Shown: positions 5,498-12,292 of the stretch, piece by piece | Layout: the number at the start of each line of letters is the position of its first letter | Numbering within the stretch: the first letter of the stretch is position 1 | DNA from: a virus | Length of the DNA stretch: 26,027 nucleotides | IMG/VR virus record: IMGVR_UViG_3300021963_007667 | Span: 1 to 26,027 of that record | Strand: one strand, 5' to 3' | Notes under the pieces: generated by a model | Database searches by the model: none | What the model was told of the DNA's origin: nothing | The model's input: only the letters and a program-made list of their open reading frames with translations | Translations under genes and position numbers: made by a program

Positions 5498-6143
5498 CAT
5501 TACCTCCTGGGCACCAACGATGCTTGAGAACTGCTTTGGTGTAAATAGTCTTCTTACCGTTAGTCACAGGTCCAGTGTAGTTATCGTTTAGTGAACCATA
5601 TGGATCATTAACGTAATATCCCTTACCATCTGGTGTCTTGCCGATTACAACACACATGTGCCCACCAGTAGGTGCAGAAAGAGAACCCCTATGGAGTATG
5701 CCAATAACAACGGGCTTCCCAGCGTCCAGACTTTTATCGATATCAGCAAAAGATAAATTGTAACTAAAGTGTGACTTAACGCCATAACCTGCCAGAACCT
5801 TCGTCTGTACGGCGTGATCAGTCGTATCACCGATTGCAAATACTTTCTTAACGTATTCGTCATCGCCTTTGATGCTACCTGGCTTGAGGAAAGCAAGACA
5901 CATAGCGCACGATGAAGAGTTGCAGGTTCTATGTGCATCTCTGTAGTTGTCTACTTGATTGAAATATGGAACTGCAAGAACTGCTGGTGTAGGGGGTTTA
6001 GTTCTAAAAATTCCAATCCAATCTGTTTCTGCATCATCTAAAAACTGAGCAGGAAGGTTATCCTCTAACCACTGAACCGCTGCAACATGATTTGAATTGC
6101 TATCATCATAAAACTTAAAAAAGTTATGAAGATCTAGGGTCAT
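5472..6143 (-). CDS. C39-type (papain-like) cysteine peptidase with shared N-terminal module
   Basis: A 223-aa protein. Residues about 55-215 look like the Peptidase_C39_2 fold: CNSSSCAM at 74-81 with candidate nucleophile Cys74, GGHMCVVIG at 160-168 with His162, and YVNDPYG at 177-183 carrying the Asn/Asp of the triad. Such domains cut peptides, often in cell-wall or secretion contexts. Residues 1-47 share DLHNFFKFYD, QWLEDNLP and DWxxIxR with the lysozyme at 4705, so the same module was joined to two catalytic domains. No signal peptide. A perfect late promoter lies about 25 nt upstream of the ATG. A peptidoglycan cross-link peptidase is the simplest reading, but cleavage specificity cannot be read from sequence. 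Confidence 0.7.
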   Translation of the reverse strand: MTLDLHNFFKFYDDSNSNHVAAVQWLEDNLPAQFLDDAETDWIGIFRTKPPTPAVLAVPYFNQVDNYRDAHRTCNSSSCAMCLAFLKPGSIKGDDEYVKKVFAIGDTTDHAVQTKVLAGYGVKSHFSYNLSFADIDKSLDAGKPVVIGILHRGSLSAPTGGHMCVVIGKTPDGKGYYVNDPYGSLNDNYTGPVTNGKKTIYTKAVLKHRWCPGGNDGWGRIFD

Positions 6144-6167
6144 GGATTATCTCTATAAACACTAACG

Positions 6168-6175
6168 TATTTATA
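6168..6175 (-). promoter_or_regulatory. Late promoter for the lytic-enzyme block
   Basis: A perfect TATAAATA on the minus strand, 25 nt before the peptidase ATG. It directly abuts the U-tract of the terminator at 6176-6200, so early transcription ends exactly where late transcription would begin. Confidence 0.65.
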
Positions 6176-6200
6176 AAAAAAGCGCCCTTTTGGACGCTTT
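6176..6200 (-). terminator. Terminator of the hli/ferredoxin/peroxiredoxin operon
   Basis: Minus strand AAAGCGTCC-AAAA-GGGCGCTTT forms a 9-bp stem (one U-G pair) followed by further T residues, 9 nt after the peroxiredoxin stop. Confidence 0.85.
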
Positions 6201-6208
6201 GATTATCT

Positions 6209-6736
6209 TCAGGCAGTAATAGTTTCTCGCACTGTAGATTTTACATAATCGAGAACCACTTCTGGAGTAGTCGCTTCGTAAGGGTCGGTATCGGCATTGT
6301 CCCGTTGCCCCACCTCAACGAATAGTTTTTCGATGATTCCGTTATCCACGACCGCAGCATAACGCCAAGAGCGATCACCGAAACCAAGGTTAGACTTATT
6401 GACAAGCATTCCCATAGAACGTGTGAAATATGCATTGCCGTCTGGAATGAGTTTTACATTCTTGATGTTCTGATCTTGTGCCCAAGCATTCATCACAAAC
6501 CCATCATTAACAGAGATGCAGTAAATATCGTCGATGCCACTACCAATAAAGTCGTCAAATTTTTCTTCGAATCCAGGAAGCTGATAGGCACTGCAAGTAG
6601 GAGTGAAAGCACCAGGCAGACTAAACAGGACCACACGCTTTCCATCGAAGAGTTCTGAGGTAGTACGGGTTACAAACTCACCGTTTTCACGAAATACAAA
6701 TTGTACTTGTGGAACTTGGTATTGTTCTTTACGCAT
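6209..6736 (-). CDS. Type II (Prx5-like) peroxiredoxin
   Basis: A 175-aa thioredoxin-fold peroxidase that reduces H2O2 and alkyl peroxides. The signature PGAFTPTC at 41-48 places the peroxidatic Cys at 48. Cys73 is 25 residues later, the spacing of the resolving Cys in plant PrxII enzymes, and Arg125 fits the active-site Arg. It starts at ATG 6736 (MRKEQYQ), with GGAGG just upstream. A longer frame to 6826 exists but its extra 30 residues simply read through the upstream hli gene out of frame, so I reject it. Last gene of the early photoprotection operon, it probably removes peroxide formed while the host's photosynthetic electron flow is kept running. The electron donor is unknown. Confidence 0.9.
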   Translation of the reverse strand: MRKEQYQVPQVQFVFRENGEFVTRTTSELFDGKRVVLFSLPGAFTPTCSAYQLPGFEEKFDDFIGSGIDDIYCISVNDGFVMNAWAQDQNIKNVKLIPDGNAYFTRSMGMLVNKSNLGFGDRSWRYAAVVDNGIIEKLFVEVGQRDNADTDPYEATTPEVVLDYVKSTVRETITA

Positions 6737-6747
6737 TTTAACCTCCA

Positions 6748-6855
6748 TCACCAAATACCAGGAATGATTTGACCTGTAAGGGCATAAGAACCCATTGCGG
6801 CAACAATACCAATCATTGCTGCCCAACCATTAATACGTTCTGCGCGTTCGTTCAT
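6748..6855 (-). CDS. hli: 35-aa high-light-inducible protein
   Basis: A complete short Hli: MNERAERINGWAAMIGIV, then a Gly/Ala-rich helix ending TGQIIPGIW, which is the usual C-terminus of cyanobacterial and cyanophage Hlips. One membrane helix carries ERINGWAAMIG, the chlorophyll-binding motif; the position often held by Arg (NGR) is Trp, a variant also seen in short Hlips. It acts in the thylakoid, binding chlorophyll and carotenoid near photosystem II to dissipate energy. AAGGAG lies upstream of the ATG, and the peroxiredoxin Shine-Dalgarno starts right after its stop. This is the second hli in the same operon. Confidence 0.88.
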   Translation of the reverse strand: MNERAERINGWAAMIGIVAAMGSYALTGQIIPGIW

Positions 6856-6867
6856 TGTTTTTCTCCT

Positions 6868-7053
6868 TTATTTTACTTTAGAATAGATAGAAGTTTCACC
6901 ATAATCACGGTGAATTTTGTAACCAACAACTGCTCCCTTAGTATTCATAAGTGCAGGCATAAAGACAATCGTAAAAAATACTGCTGGTGCTCCAATAAAC
7001 AGAGCAGCAACGATTACATAATAAGTCAGCAGTTCAACTAGAGAGTGTTCCAT
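6868..7053 (-). CDS. 61-aa single-pass membrane protein, unknown
   Basis: Starts [19 protein letters not shown]. One long hydrophobic stretch covers about residues 5-35, followed by a basic, Tyr-rich tail (VGYKIHRDYGETSIYSKVK). I chose the ATG at 7053, giving a 20-nt overlap with the preceding gene; a TTG at 7101 would add 16 polar residues. Position between ferredoxin and hli suggests a thylakoid or redox role. Size and topology resemble small photosystem subunits, but I cannot match it to one. Confidence 0.6.
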   Translation of the reverse strand: MEHSLVELLTYYVIVAALFIGAPAVFFTIVFMPALMNTKGAVVGYKIHRDYGETSIYSKVK

Positions 7054-7315
7054 TATAAGGGTGTTGTTGTTTGAGTTCAGGATTTGGTTGTGAAGGAACA
7101 ACTGGGTTCCTTGATTTGTTTTTAATTACGATGAAAGCATCGTTTTGATAAGTGACTGTTCCAAATGGTTTTGCCCATTTTGGATTTGCATTTGGACTGG
7201 TAGCAGTTCCTGTTACTGCTACACCACCAATTTCAACTGAGATGTCATCATCTTTATCCCATCCAAGTGTTTCAAGGGCAATAGCAAACTGCCCCAACAT
7301 ACCAGCAGTGCTCAC
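7034..7315 (-). CDS. 93-aa soluble protein in the ferredoxin operon, unknown
   Basis: The protein has a helical start ([12 protein letters not shown]), an acidic DKDDD patch, a small beta-rich middle ([26 protein letters not shown]) and a Pro/Asn-rich tail. The likely start is GTG at 7315, overlapping the ferredoxin TGA as GTGA with AGGAAG upstream; ATG at 7300 is the alternative. No domain recognised. Its coupling to ferredoxin suggests a partner role, which is inference. Confidence 0.55.
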   Translation of the reverse strand: MSTAGMLGQFAIALETLGWDKDDDISVEIGGVAVTGTATSPNANPKWAKPFGTVTYQNDAFIVIKNKSRNPVVPSQPNPELKQQHPYNGTLSS

Positions 7316-7605
7316 AAATTTTCTTCCTGTTCAGTAAGGATCACACAATCACTAGTGGGATAAGCAACGCAAGTGAGAACCCAACCTTCTGCTTGTTGTT
7401 CATCATCAAGGAACGATTGTTCTTCGTTGTCAACTGTGCCGCTAATGAGTTTGCCAGCACAGGCAGAGCAAGCACCTGCTTTACACGATGAAGGGAGGTC
7501 AACACCTGCCTCTTCTGCTGCTTCAAGAATGTATTGATCATCAGCACATTCGATAGTGGTTTCGGTTCCATCAGGAGATTGGAGAGTGACATTAAAAACG
7601 GTCAT
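7312..7605 (-). CDS. petF: Plant-type [2Fe-2S] ferredoxin
   Basis: A 97-aa protein, standard for photosynthetic ferredoxin. Cys41, Cys46 and Cys49 (CKAGACSAC) plus Cys79 (VLTC) are the four cluster ligands with canonical spacing, and the surface is strongly acidic ([18 protein letters not shown]). It would carry electrons from photosystem I to reductases; in cyanophages with bilin reductases it is thought to supply electrons for pigment synthesis, though no such gene is in this window. The start is ATG 7605, sharing a base with the TAA of the 28-aa ORF; the longer frame to 7620 needs a TTG. The next gene overlaps by GTGA. Confidence 0.93.
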   Translation of the reverse strand: MTVFNVTLQSPDGTETTIECADDQYILEAAEEAGVDLPSSCKAGACSACAGKLISGTVDNEEQSFLDDEQQAEGWVLTCVAYPTSDCVILTEQEENL

Positions 7606-7691
7606 TAGTAAGTCTCGCAAAGTTTTTCAACGGATGCTGCCAACAGAACAAAGAAGGCAACTGATGTCATTGTAAAGATAATTGAAGTCAT
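7605..7691 (-). CDS. 28-aa membrane peptide upstream of ferredoxin
   Basis: Sequence [20 protein letters not shown] followed by a short polar end (VEKLCETY). One membrane helix. A GAGGG site overlapping the hli stop lies 7 nt before the ATG, and its TAA overlaps the ferredoxin ATG (TAATG). The size is that of tiny photosystem or cytochrome b6f subunits (PetL/PetN/PsbM class), but I see no specific match. It may act mainly as a translational coupler. Confidence 0.55.
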   Translation of the reverse strand: MTSIIFTMTSVAFFVLLAASVEKLCETY

Positions 7692-7700
7692 TGTCAACCC

Positions 7701-7910
7701 TCAGACGACCCCGAAGAAGAGGTGCCCAGTGAGAGCATAAGAAACAGCGCCAGCAACAATGCCGACCATAGCCCAGCGTCCATTCATTTTCTCCGCCTTT
7801 TCGGCATAAGGTTCGATGCCATAACGCTCAAGGTCTTCCTTGGTCATATACATGGCAGGTTCTTTAGCAAACATATTCATTTGCCCGAACTCATTTTTAG
7901 TTACAGTCAT
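7701..7910 (-). CDS. hli: 69-aa high-light-inducible protein
   Basis: A longer Hli with a hydrophilic N-terminal 35 residues and one membrane helix containing AEKMNGRWAMVG at 39-50. Glu40, Asn43 and Arg45 are the chlorophyll-binding residues of the ExxNxR motif. It should sit in the thylakoid and protect photosystem II during infection. It is the first gene after an ideal sigma-70 promoter, with a leader of about 22 nt containing a small hairpin (ATTCTTAAAGAAT). It heads the operon ending in peroxiredoxin. Confidence 0.92.
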   Translation of the reverse strand: MTVTKNEFGQMNMFAKEPAMYMTKEDLERYGIEPYAEKAEKMNGRWAMVGIVAGAVSYALTGHLFFGVV

Positions 7911-7938
7911 TTTTACATTCTTTAAGAATTGTTACACA

Positions 7939-7967
7939 ATTATATAGGAAATCTTAAGAGTTGTCAA
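7939..7967 (-). promoter_or_regulatory. Sigma-70 promoter of the hli operon
   Basis: Minus strand TTGACA (7967-7962), a 17-nt spacer, then TATAAT (7944-7939): consensus at both boxes. The expected start is near 7932, about 22 nt before the hli ATG. Host RNA polymerase could use it straight after infection, so this operon is probably early. Confidence 0.78.
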
Positions 7968-7986
7968 GTCCCTTTGTCAGGAGGTC

Positions 7987-8016
7987 AAAAAAAAAACCAC
8001 CCCAGAAAGGAGTGGT
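7987..8016 (-). terminator. Terminator of the porin gene
   Basis: Minus strand ACCACTCC-TTTCT-GGGGTGGT (8-bp stem with one U-G pair) followed by a run of about nine T residues, 25 nt after the porin stop. Confidence 0.9.
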
Positions 8017-8040
8017 CTAACTCAACTTATGAGTGGATTA

Positions 8041-9510
8041 TCAGAACTTGAACGTTGTCTGAATTACACCACCCCAGTTAGAGGAGTTGTCGGCAAGACG
8101 TTGGTTGTCACTACCGTAGATGATAGCAGGAGTGACGCTGATGTTATCAGACACTTGATACTTGTAGAAGATTTCAAGAAGAGTGGACTTCTCAAGGTCT
8201 TCCCCAGTAGGAGCCTGACCGATAGCAACACCAGCGGAGTTACCGTCAACAAATACATCGTCCCAAGTCAGACCAGCAAACCAAGACTGACTATTGGTAG
8301 CAGCACTTTCAGTACCACTCACAGTGTTCCAACCATAACCAGCAGATACAGAAGGAATGATGCCCGACTTTTCAGGTTGCCAGTAAGCGTTCAGTGCATA
8401 ACCATTAGAGGTTTGACCAGGAGCAAGAGCACCAGAAGCACCATTCAGACCGTTATAGGTGCGAACACGAGTACCTTCAGTACCATAACGGTAACCGAAT
8501 GCAGCACCCCAGTTAGTACCACGATAACCGATTTGTGCCAGAGTATTCAGAGCACCAGTCTCATCAAACTCACCACGAGTGCTATCTTGACCTGCTTGTG
8601 CGACATAGTTCACACCAGCAACAAGACCTTTGGTTCCATACTGAACACCGAAACCAGCACCAGTAGCCTTGTTATAAACACCAGGAGCACCAGCAGTGCT
8701 GAAGAAATCAAGAATACCAGACTTATATGCAGTAGGCACCCAGGAGATTTCGGTGTTACGAACCAGAGCACCAGCAGTCAGAGTAGTGCTGTTATTGAAA
8801 GCAGGGAACGAATAATACAGACGGTCGATAACTACGTTGTTACCAACTTCGCTAGAAGTATCGTCTGCTTTATCCAGTTTAAAGATTGAAGAACTGGAAC
8901 CGAAAGGATCACCACTGAAGTTAGCAGAACGCAGACGAGTGCGAAGCAGATCCTTACCAGTGAACGAAGTATCCAGGTTCAGACGGAGATCGTAGTTGAA
9001 TGCAGTGTGAGTTACATCACCACCTTTGGTTTGGTAGTCATCAACACCACCAAGAACAAAGTTTGCTTCACCACGGAGTTTGGTTGTGGTAGAGAACTGC
9101 TGTGCTTCAAGAGTAGTGACCTGTGCTTCCAGACTTGTAACCTTACCTTGAATTACAGTCAGTTCATTGCGGAACTCATTAGCAAGACGCTTCAGTTCAT
9201 CTGTGTTTTCAGTTACACGATCCAGGCAAGCATTGAGAAGTGCTGCTGCCTCATAACGGGTCATTGCTTTGCCACCACTAAAGGTGCCATTTGGATAACC
9301 AGCAACGCAACCATAACGCTCTACAAGGTTGCTGAGTGCCTGATAAGCCCAGTCAGTGGGCTTTACATCAGACAGTTGTGAGATGCTTGTGACCTGCTCA
9401 GAGGTATTGTATTGGTTGACTGCTGCCATATTAAGATCTGCCGCATTCGCAGCAACAGGAGCAACCATTCCCAGAGCAACAGGTGCAAGCATCAGTTGTT
9501 TGAGTTTCAT
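8041..9510 (-). CDS. Cyanobacterial-type SLH/OprB outer-membrane porin
   Basis: A 489-aa protein with the full layout of Synechococcus/Prochlorococcus major porins (SomA-like). Signal peptide 1-23 (cut after PVAANA). SLH domain about 43-100 (LSDVKPTDWAYQAL, GCVAGYPNGTF, TRYEAAALLNACL), which anchors to the cell-wall polymer. Coiled coil about 101-140 (LKRLANEFRNEL, VTSLEAQVTTLEAQ). OprB-type beta-barrel about 145-489, ending TTFKF with terminal Phe. It should insert in the host outer membrane and pass small solutes. It forms its own transcription unit, with leader hairpin and terminator. Base composition is visibly richer in G+C than the flanking glycan operon, suggesting acquisition from a host. 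Nutrient uptake during infection or replacement of the phage receptor are possible roles. Confidence 0.88.
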   Translation of the reverse strand: MKLKQLMLAPVALGMVAPVAANAADLNMAAVNQYNTSEQVTSISQLSDVKPTDWAYQALSNLVERYGCVAGYPNGTFSGGKAMTRYEAAALLNACLDRVTENTDELKRLANEFRNELTVIQGKVTSLEAQVTTLEAQQFSTTTKLRGEANFVLGGVDDYQTKGGDVTHTAFNYDLRLNLDTSFTGKDLLRTRLRSANFSGDPFGSSSSIFKLDKADDTSSEVGNNVVIDRLYYSFPAFNNSTTLTAGALVRNTEISWVPTAYKSGILDFFSTAGAPGVYNKATGAGFGVQYGTKGLVAGVNYVAQAGQDSTRGEFDETGALNTLAQIGYRGTNWGAAFGYRYGTEGTRVRTYNGLNGASGALAPGQTSNGYALNAYWQPEKSGIIPSVSAGYGWNTVSGTESAATNSQSWFAGLTWDDVFVDGNSAGVAIGQAPTGEDLEKSTLLEIFYKYQVSDNISVTPAIIYGSDNQRLADNSSNWGGVIQTTFKF

Positions 9511-9535
9511 AAGTTTTTGTTTTCTTCTATAGAAT

Positions 9536-9565
9536 ATAAAAAGAACCTTAAGTCGTTTAAGGTTC
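9536..9565 (-). terminator. Hairpin before the porin gene: operon terminator or 5' leader hairpin
   Basis: Minus strand GAACCTTAA-ACGAC-TTAAGGTTC is a perfect 9-bp stem with 5-nt loop followed by five T residues. It probably ends the glycan operon. The candidate porin promoter at 9570-9599 would start RNA at the foot of this same stem, so it may also be a 5' stabilising hairpin or attenuator. Confidence 0.75.
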
Positions 9566-9569
9566 CGTC

Positions 9570-9599
9570 ATCTTAACATTCTTTTTGGGATCATGTCAA
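9570..9599 (-). promoter_or_regulatory. Candidate sigma-70 promoter for the porin
   Basis: Minus strand TTGACA (9599-9594), an 18-nt spacer and TAAGAT (9575-9570). The -35 box overlaps the stop codon of the GT25 gene. The predicted start, near 9563, falls inside the first arm of the hairpin at 9543-9565. An alternative start site between the hairpin and the ATG (TATATT near 9530) is possible. Confidence 0.45.
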
Positions 9600-10393
9600 G
9601 TATTTTGTTGTACTGCTGAGTTTTCGGTTATCCGACCCAAATAAGGGTTATAATCCGTTATATGTTCTACTGTAAGATCGCTTCCTTGAGTTTTCCAAAA
9701 ATTAAGTATTCCATCATGACTATTGCGATGAAATACATCAATGTGTTCTGGATGAATAGATGAACCCAATTCCAATCTATAAAGCAACAATGGAGTTGCA
9801 TAAGTCACACCTGAGTTATAAATCAAATCGTCTGCAACTGCTCTTGGTTTAACTCCATTATCAAGTTTATACTTATCACCTCGAATATGATTAGAAATTA
9901 ATTTTTGTGCATGATGACGAGTAATTACATAACAAGCAGTTGAAAAATCATTTACAAAACGGTTATGAATGGGAACTACAATATCACCAGTACAAATAAT
10001 AGCAAGTTGAATTACATCCCAAGCATAAGGAGCTCGTGCAATAAAATCTTGCCATGTAAAATTCCAATACTTTACTAGATCTAAATTACAATCATCTTCC
10101 ATAATAATTGCATATGGACTATCAGAAGTTTCCATCCAATGTTTAATTGCCTTGAGGTGAGATGTAGTACAACCAATTTCCCCAGAGGTCATCATATCTG
10201 GATATTTTCCTTTAATAATATCACTCAGATCATCTTCTCTACCATCATATGCAGATATTCTTGTATAATTTTCAATCTCCCAATACTTAAATTGGTTTTC
10301 CATATACTCTTTTCTATCTGGTTGCTTATCTAGATTTAAGTAGTATATGGGTCCAAAATTTTTGAGTTTATATGTTGATTTATTTTTATCCAT
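9596..10393 (-). CDS. Glycosyltransferase family 25-like
   Basis: A 265-aa protein with the GT25 (LPS/LOS beta-galactosyltransferase-type) layout: YYLNLDKQPDR at 17-27, GEIGCTTSHLKAIKHW at 71-86 and IIMEDD at 96-101, where the acidic triplet binds the metal-sugar nucleotide. Members transfer galactose or similar sugars in the cytoplasm to lipooligosaccharide or related acceptors. Length is normal. It is the last gene of the glycan operon, overlapping the upstream gene by 8 nt (ATGGATAA), with no clear Shine-Dalgarno, so its translation likely depends on coupling. Donor and acceptor are unknown. Confidence 0.8.
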   Translation of the reverse strand: MDKNKSTYKLKNFGPIYYLNLDKQPDRKEYMENQFKYWEIENYTRISAYDGREDDLSDIIKGKYPDMMTSGEIGCTTSHLKAIKHWMETSDSPYAIIMEDDCNLDLVKYWNFTWQDFIARAPYAWDVIQLAIICTGDIVVPIHNRFVNDFSTACYVITRHHAQKLISNHIRGDKYKLDNGVKPRAVADDLIYNSGVTYATPLLLYRLELGSSIHPEHIDVFHRNSHDGILNFWKTQGSDLTVEHITDYNPYLGRITENSAVQQNT

Positions 10394-11330
10394 TGATGAC
10401 TTTTAGAATGTTTGGCAAATAATGCTTTTTTAAAATTTTACACCATTCAAACTCTTTTGCATAGTCTAAAATTTCCTCTCTGTTTTTTAGAGAGTATTTT
10501 CTATTTTGAATAATAATATCTTCTACAAATTCAATATCAGAAATTTTATTTTCAGGAACAACCGAAATAAACTTCTTACTCAAATCCAAATTGGCAGCTG
10601 CCCACTCACTAATTACAACGCCTAGACCAGCAGCAAATGCCTCCATACAAACTAAAGGATGAGCTTCCCCATCCGAAAGAAGAACTAGATTTGCATAATC
10701 TGTTAGACTACTTTGCAGTTCTTTTTTACTCCATTCCCCCAAATAATTTTTTGTCTGATCAAATTTTTCATCTGCGATATTTCCTGCATAATAAAGAGAA
10801 GAAATATTTTGAAATAGATGCTGCCTTTTTCTACTGTCTATTTTTGCAAGATAAATGCTTCTATCAATATACTTTGGTTTTGTAGAAACTTTAAATGCAT
10901 TAAGATTGACACCATTTGGATTTAGATACAATCTCTGTTCAGGAATATCTGCAAGTTTATTATAAATTTGATTGATACCTTCAGACAACCCAAAAACATT
11001 TGGTTTAATTTTAGAGAATAAATCAAAAATTCTCTGTTTGTATGGACCCATCATTTCGGGTCTTTCAATATATGCAAAATGAGTTGTAACTGAGCAGGGA
11101 TATTGAATATATGGGTAAAGTCCTACCCAATCATCATAATTAATATGAACAAAGTCTGGACGATATTGATTTATTTTATTTACAATATCATAGGGGTCAC
11201 CAACGTTTATAATTTGAACGTCGTGCCCCATATCATTTAAGGTTAACTTCATGTCCCATATGAGAGACTCCACTGCACCCCAACCAACAGGAGGAATAGG
11301 AGTATTGGGACCAACAATACTAATCCTCAT
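10386..11330 (-). CDS. GT-B glycosyltransferase (GT4-like), paralogue B
   Basis: A 314-aa GT-B protein. The N-terminal domain opens MRISIVGPNTPIPPVGWG followed by AVESLIWD, the Gly-rich donor loop of GT4 enzymes. NPNGVNLNAF follows in the middle. The C-terminal domain has LVLLSDGEAHPLVCMEAFAAGLGVV, in which the E-x(7)-E-like region contacts the nucleotide sugar. It is shorter than usual GT4 enzymes (about 350-400 aa). It shares both ends with the next-upstream gene, so the pair arose by tandem duplication. Start overlaps the previous stop as ATGA. Sugar specificity unknown. Confidence 0.78.
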   Translation of the reverse strand: MRISIVGPNTPIPPVGWGAVESLIWDMKLTLNDMGHDVQIINVGDPYDIVNKINQYRPDFVHINYDDWVGLYPYIQYPCSVTTHFAYIERPEMMGPYKQRIFDLFSKIKPNVFGLSEGINQIYNKLADIPEQRLYLNPNGVNLNAFKVSTKPKYIDRSIYLAKIDSRKRQHLFQNISSLYYAGNIADEKFDQTKNYLGEWSKKELQSSLTDYANLVLLSDGEAHPLVCMEAFAAGLGVVISEWAAANLDLSKKFISVVPENKISDIEFVEDIIIQNRKYSLKNREEILDYAKEFEWCKILKKHYLPNILKVING

Positions 11331-12292
11331 TGCATTTTCTCAATATTCTGTGTATACAATTTTACTAACTTTTCCCAAGAAAAATTATCAATACCAAACT
11401 GACGAATATCATCTCTCATATTTAAGGATACCTCTCTGTTTTCTTTAATTTTTTCTTCGACATATTTTATATCCTCCAACTTATCATCGGGAATGACAGT
11501 TACAAAAGGTAATCCCTTTGGTAGATCATGTGCTGCATATTTAGAAATTACTACACCCAATCCATTGATAATTGCTTCCTTTACAACTAAAGGAGTTCCA
11601 TTCTCTCCATCGGAAAGAAGAACAAGATTGCCGTAGTCAGTAAAATGTTCACGTTTGTATTCATCAGTCCACTCACCCAAATAATTAATACTTGGATTAA
11701 ATGCAGTAGATCCTGTATTTTGACCGACAAAATCTATTGAATCTATGGATTGATAAATCCATTGTTTTTTTCTATGATAAATTTGTCCCAAATAAAGAGA
11801 ACGATTTGGTTTTTGAGGATCTTTTGTATATAAAAATCTTTTATGATTTGCACCATTCTCTGATAGGAGTAATTTAGATTCATCCGCACCTGCATTTTTA
11901 AAAGTTTCATAGTCTTTTTTAGAAATACAAAAGACGTAGTACTCTTTATTTTTGACAATCCAATCAAATACTTTATCATACCCATCACGTCGATGCATAT
12001 GTGGTTGATCGATATATGGATAGTGACTACTTATTGCTAGTTTTGAAATTTTTGTTTCCGAAGCAATTCTATCTAAAAGTGGGTAAAAGACATCATAATG
12101 AAGATGCGCAAATTCATACGTATCTTCATTCAGATATTCTATTATTTCATCCCAATTTTGAGTATTAATAATTGTTCCTTCATGACCAAGTTCATCCAAC
12201 TCAAGTGCATAATCCCAAATTAAACTTTCAACTGCTCCCCAACCATCTGGGGGGATTGGCATAATCCCCGGACCAATTAAAGATAGTTTCAT
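11327..12292 (-). CDS. GT-B glycosyltransferase (GT4-like), paralogue A
   Basis: A 321-aa protein, paralogue of the gene at 10386. The shared blocks are PIPPxGWGAVESLIWD at the N-terminus, YLGEW, the TDYxNLVLLSDGE block and GLGVVIS near the C-terminus; the middle has diverged (here SENGANHKRF in place of NPNGVNLNAF). Divergence in the centre with conserved ends is what one would expect if the two add different sugars or use different acceptors. ATGA overlaps with both neighbours. Confidence 0.78.
   Translation of the reverse strand: MKLSLIGPGIMPIPPDGWGAVESLIWDYALELDELGHEGTIINTQNWDEIIEYLNEDTYEFAHLHYDVFYPLLDRIASETKISKLAISSHYPYIDQPHMHRRDGYDKVFDWIVKNKEYYVFCISKKDYETFKNAGADESKLLLSENGANHKRFLYTKDPQKPNRSLYLGQIYHRKKQWIYQSIDSIDFVGQNTGSTAFNPSINYLGEWTDEYKREHFTDYGNLVLLSDGENGTPLVVKEAIINGLGVVISKYAAHDLPKGLPFVTVIPDDKLEDIKYVEEKIKENREVSLNMRDDIRQFGIDNFSWEKLVKLYTQNIEKMQ

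Noticed and set aside
5645-5938. 97-residue minus-strand frame within the peptidase gene
   Set aside because: Shadow frame of the C39-type peptidase, which has conserved catalytic motifs in its own frame.
6737-6826. Upstream extension of the peroxiredoxin by 30 residues
   Set aside because: The extension reads the hli gene in the wrong frame; the ATG at 6736 has GGAGG and begins a normal Prx5-type N-terminus.
8029-8889. 286-residue plus-strand open frame
   Set aside because: Antisense to the clear porin gene; Ser/Thr-rich with no domain. Open frames opposite GC-richer, codon-biased genes are common.
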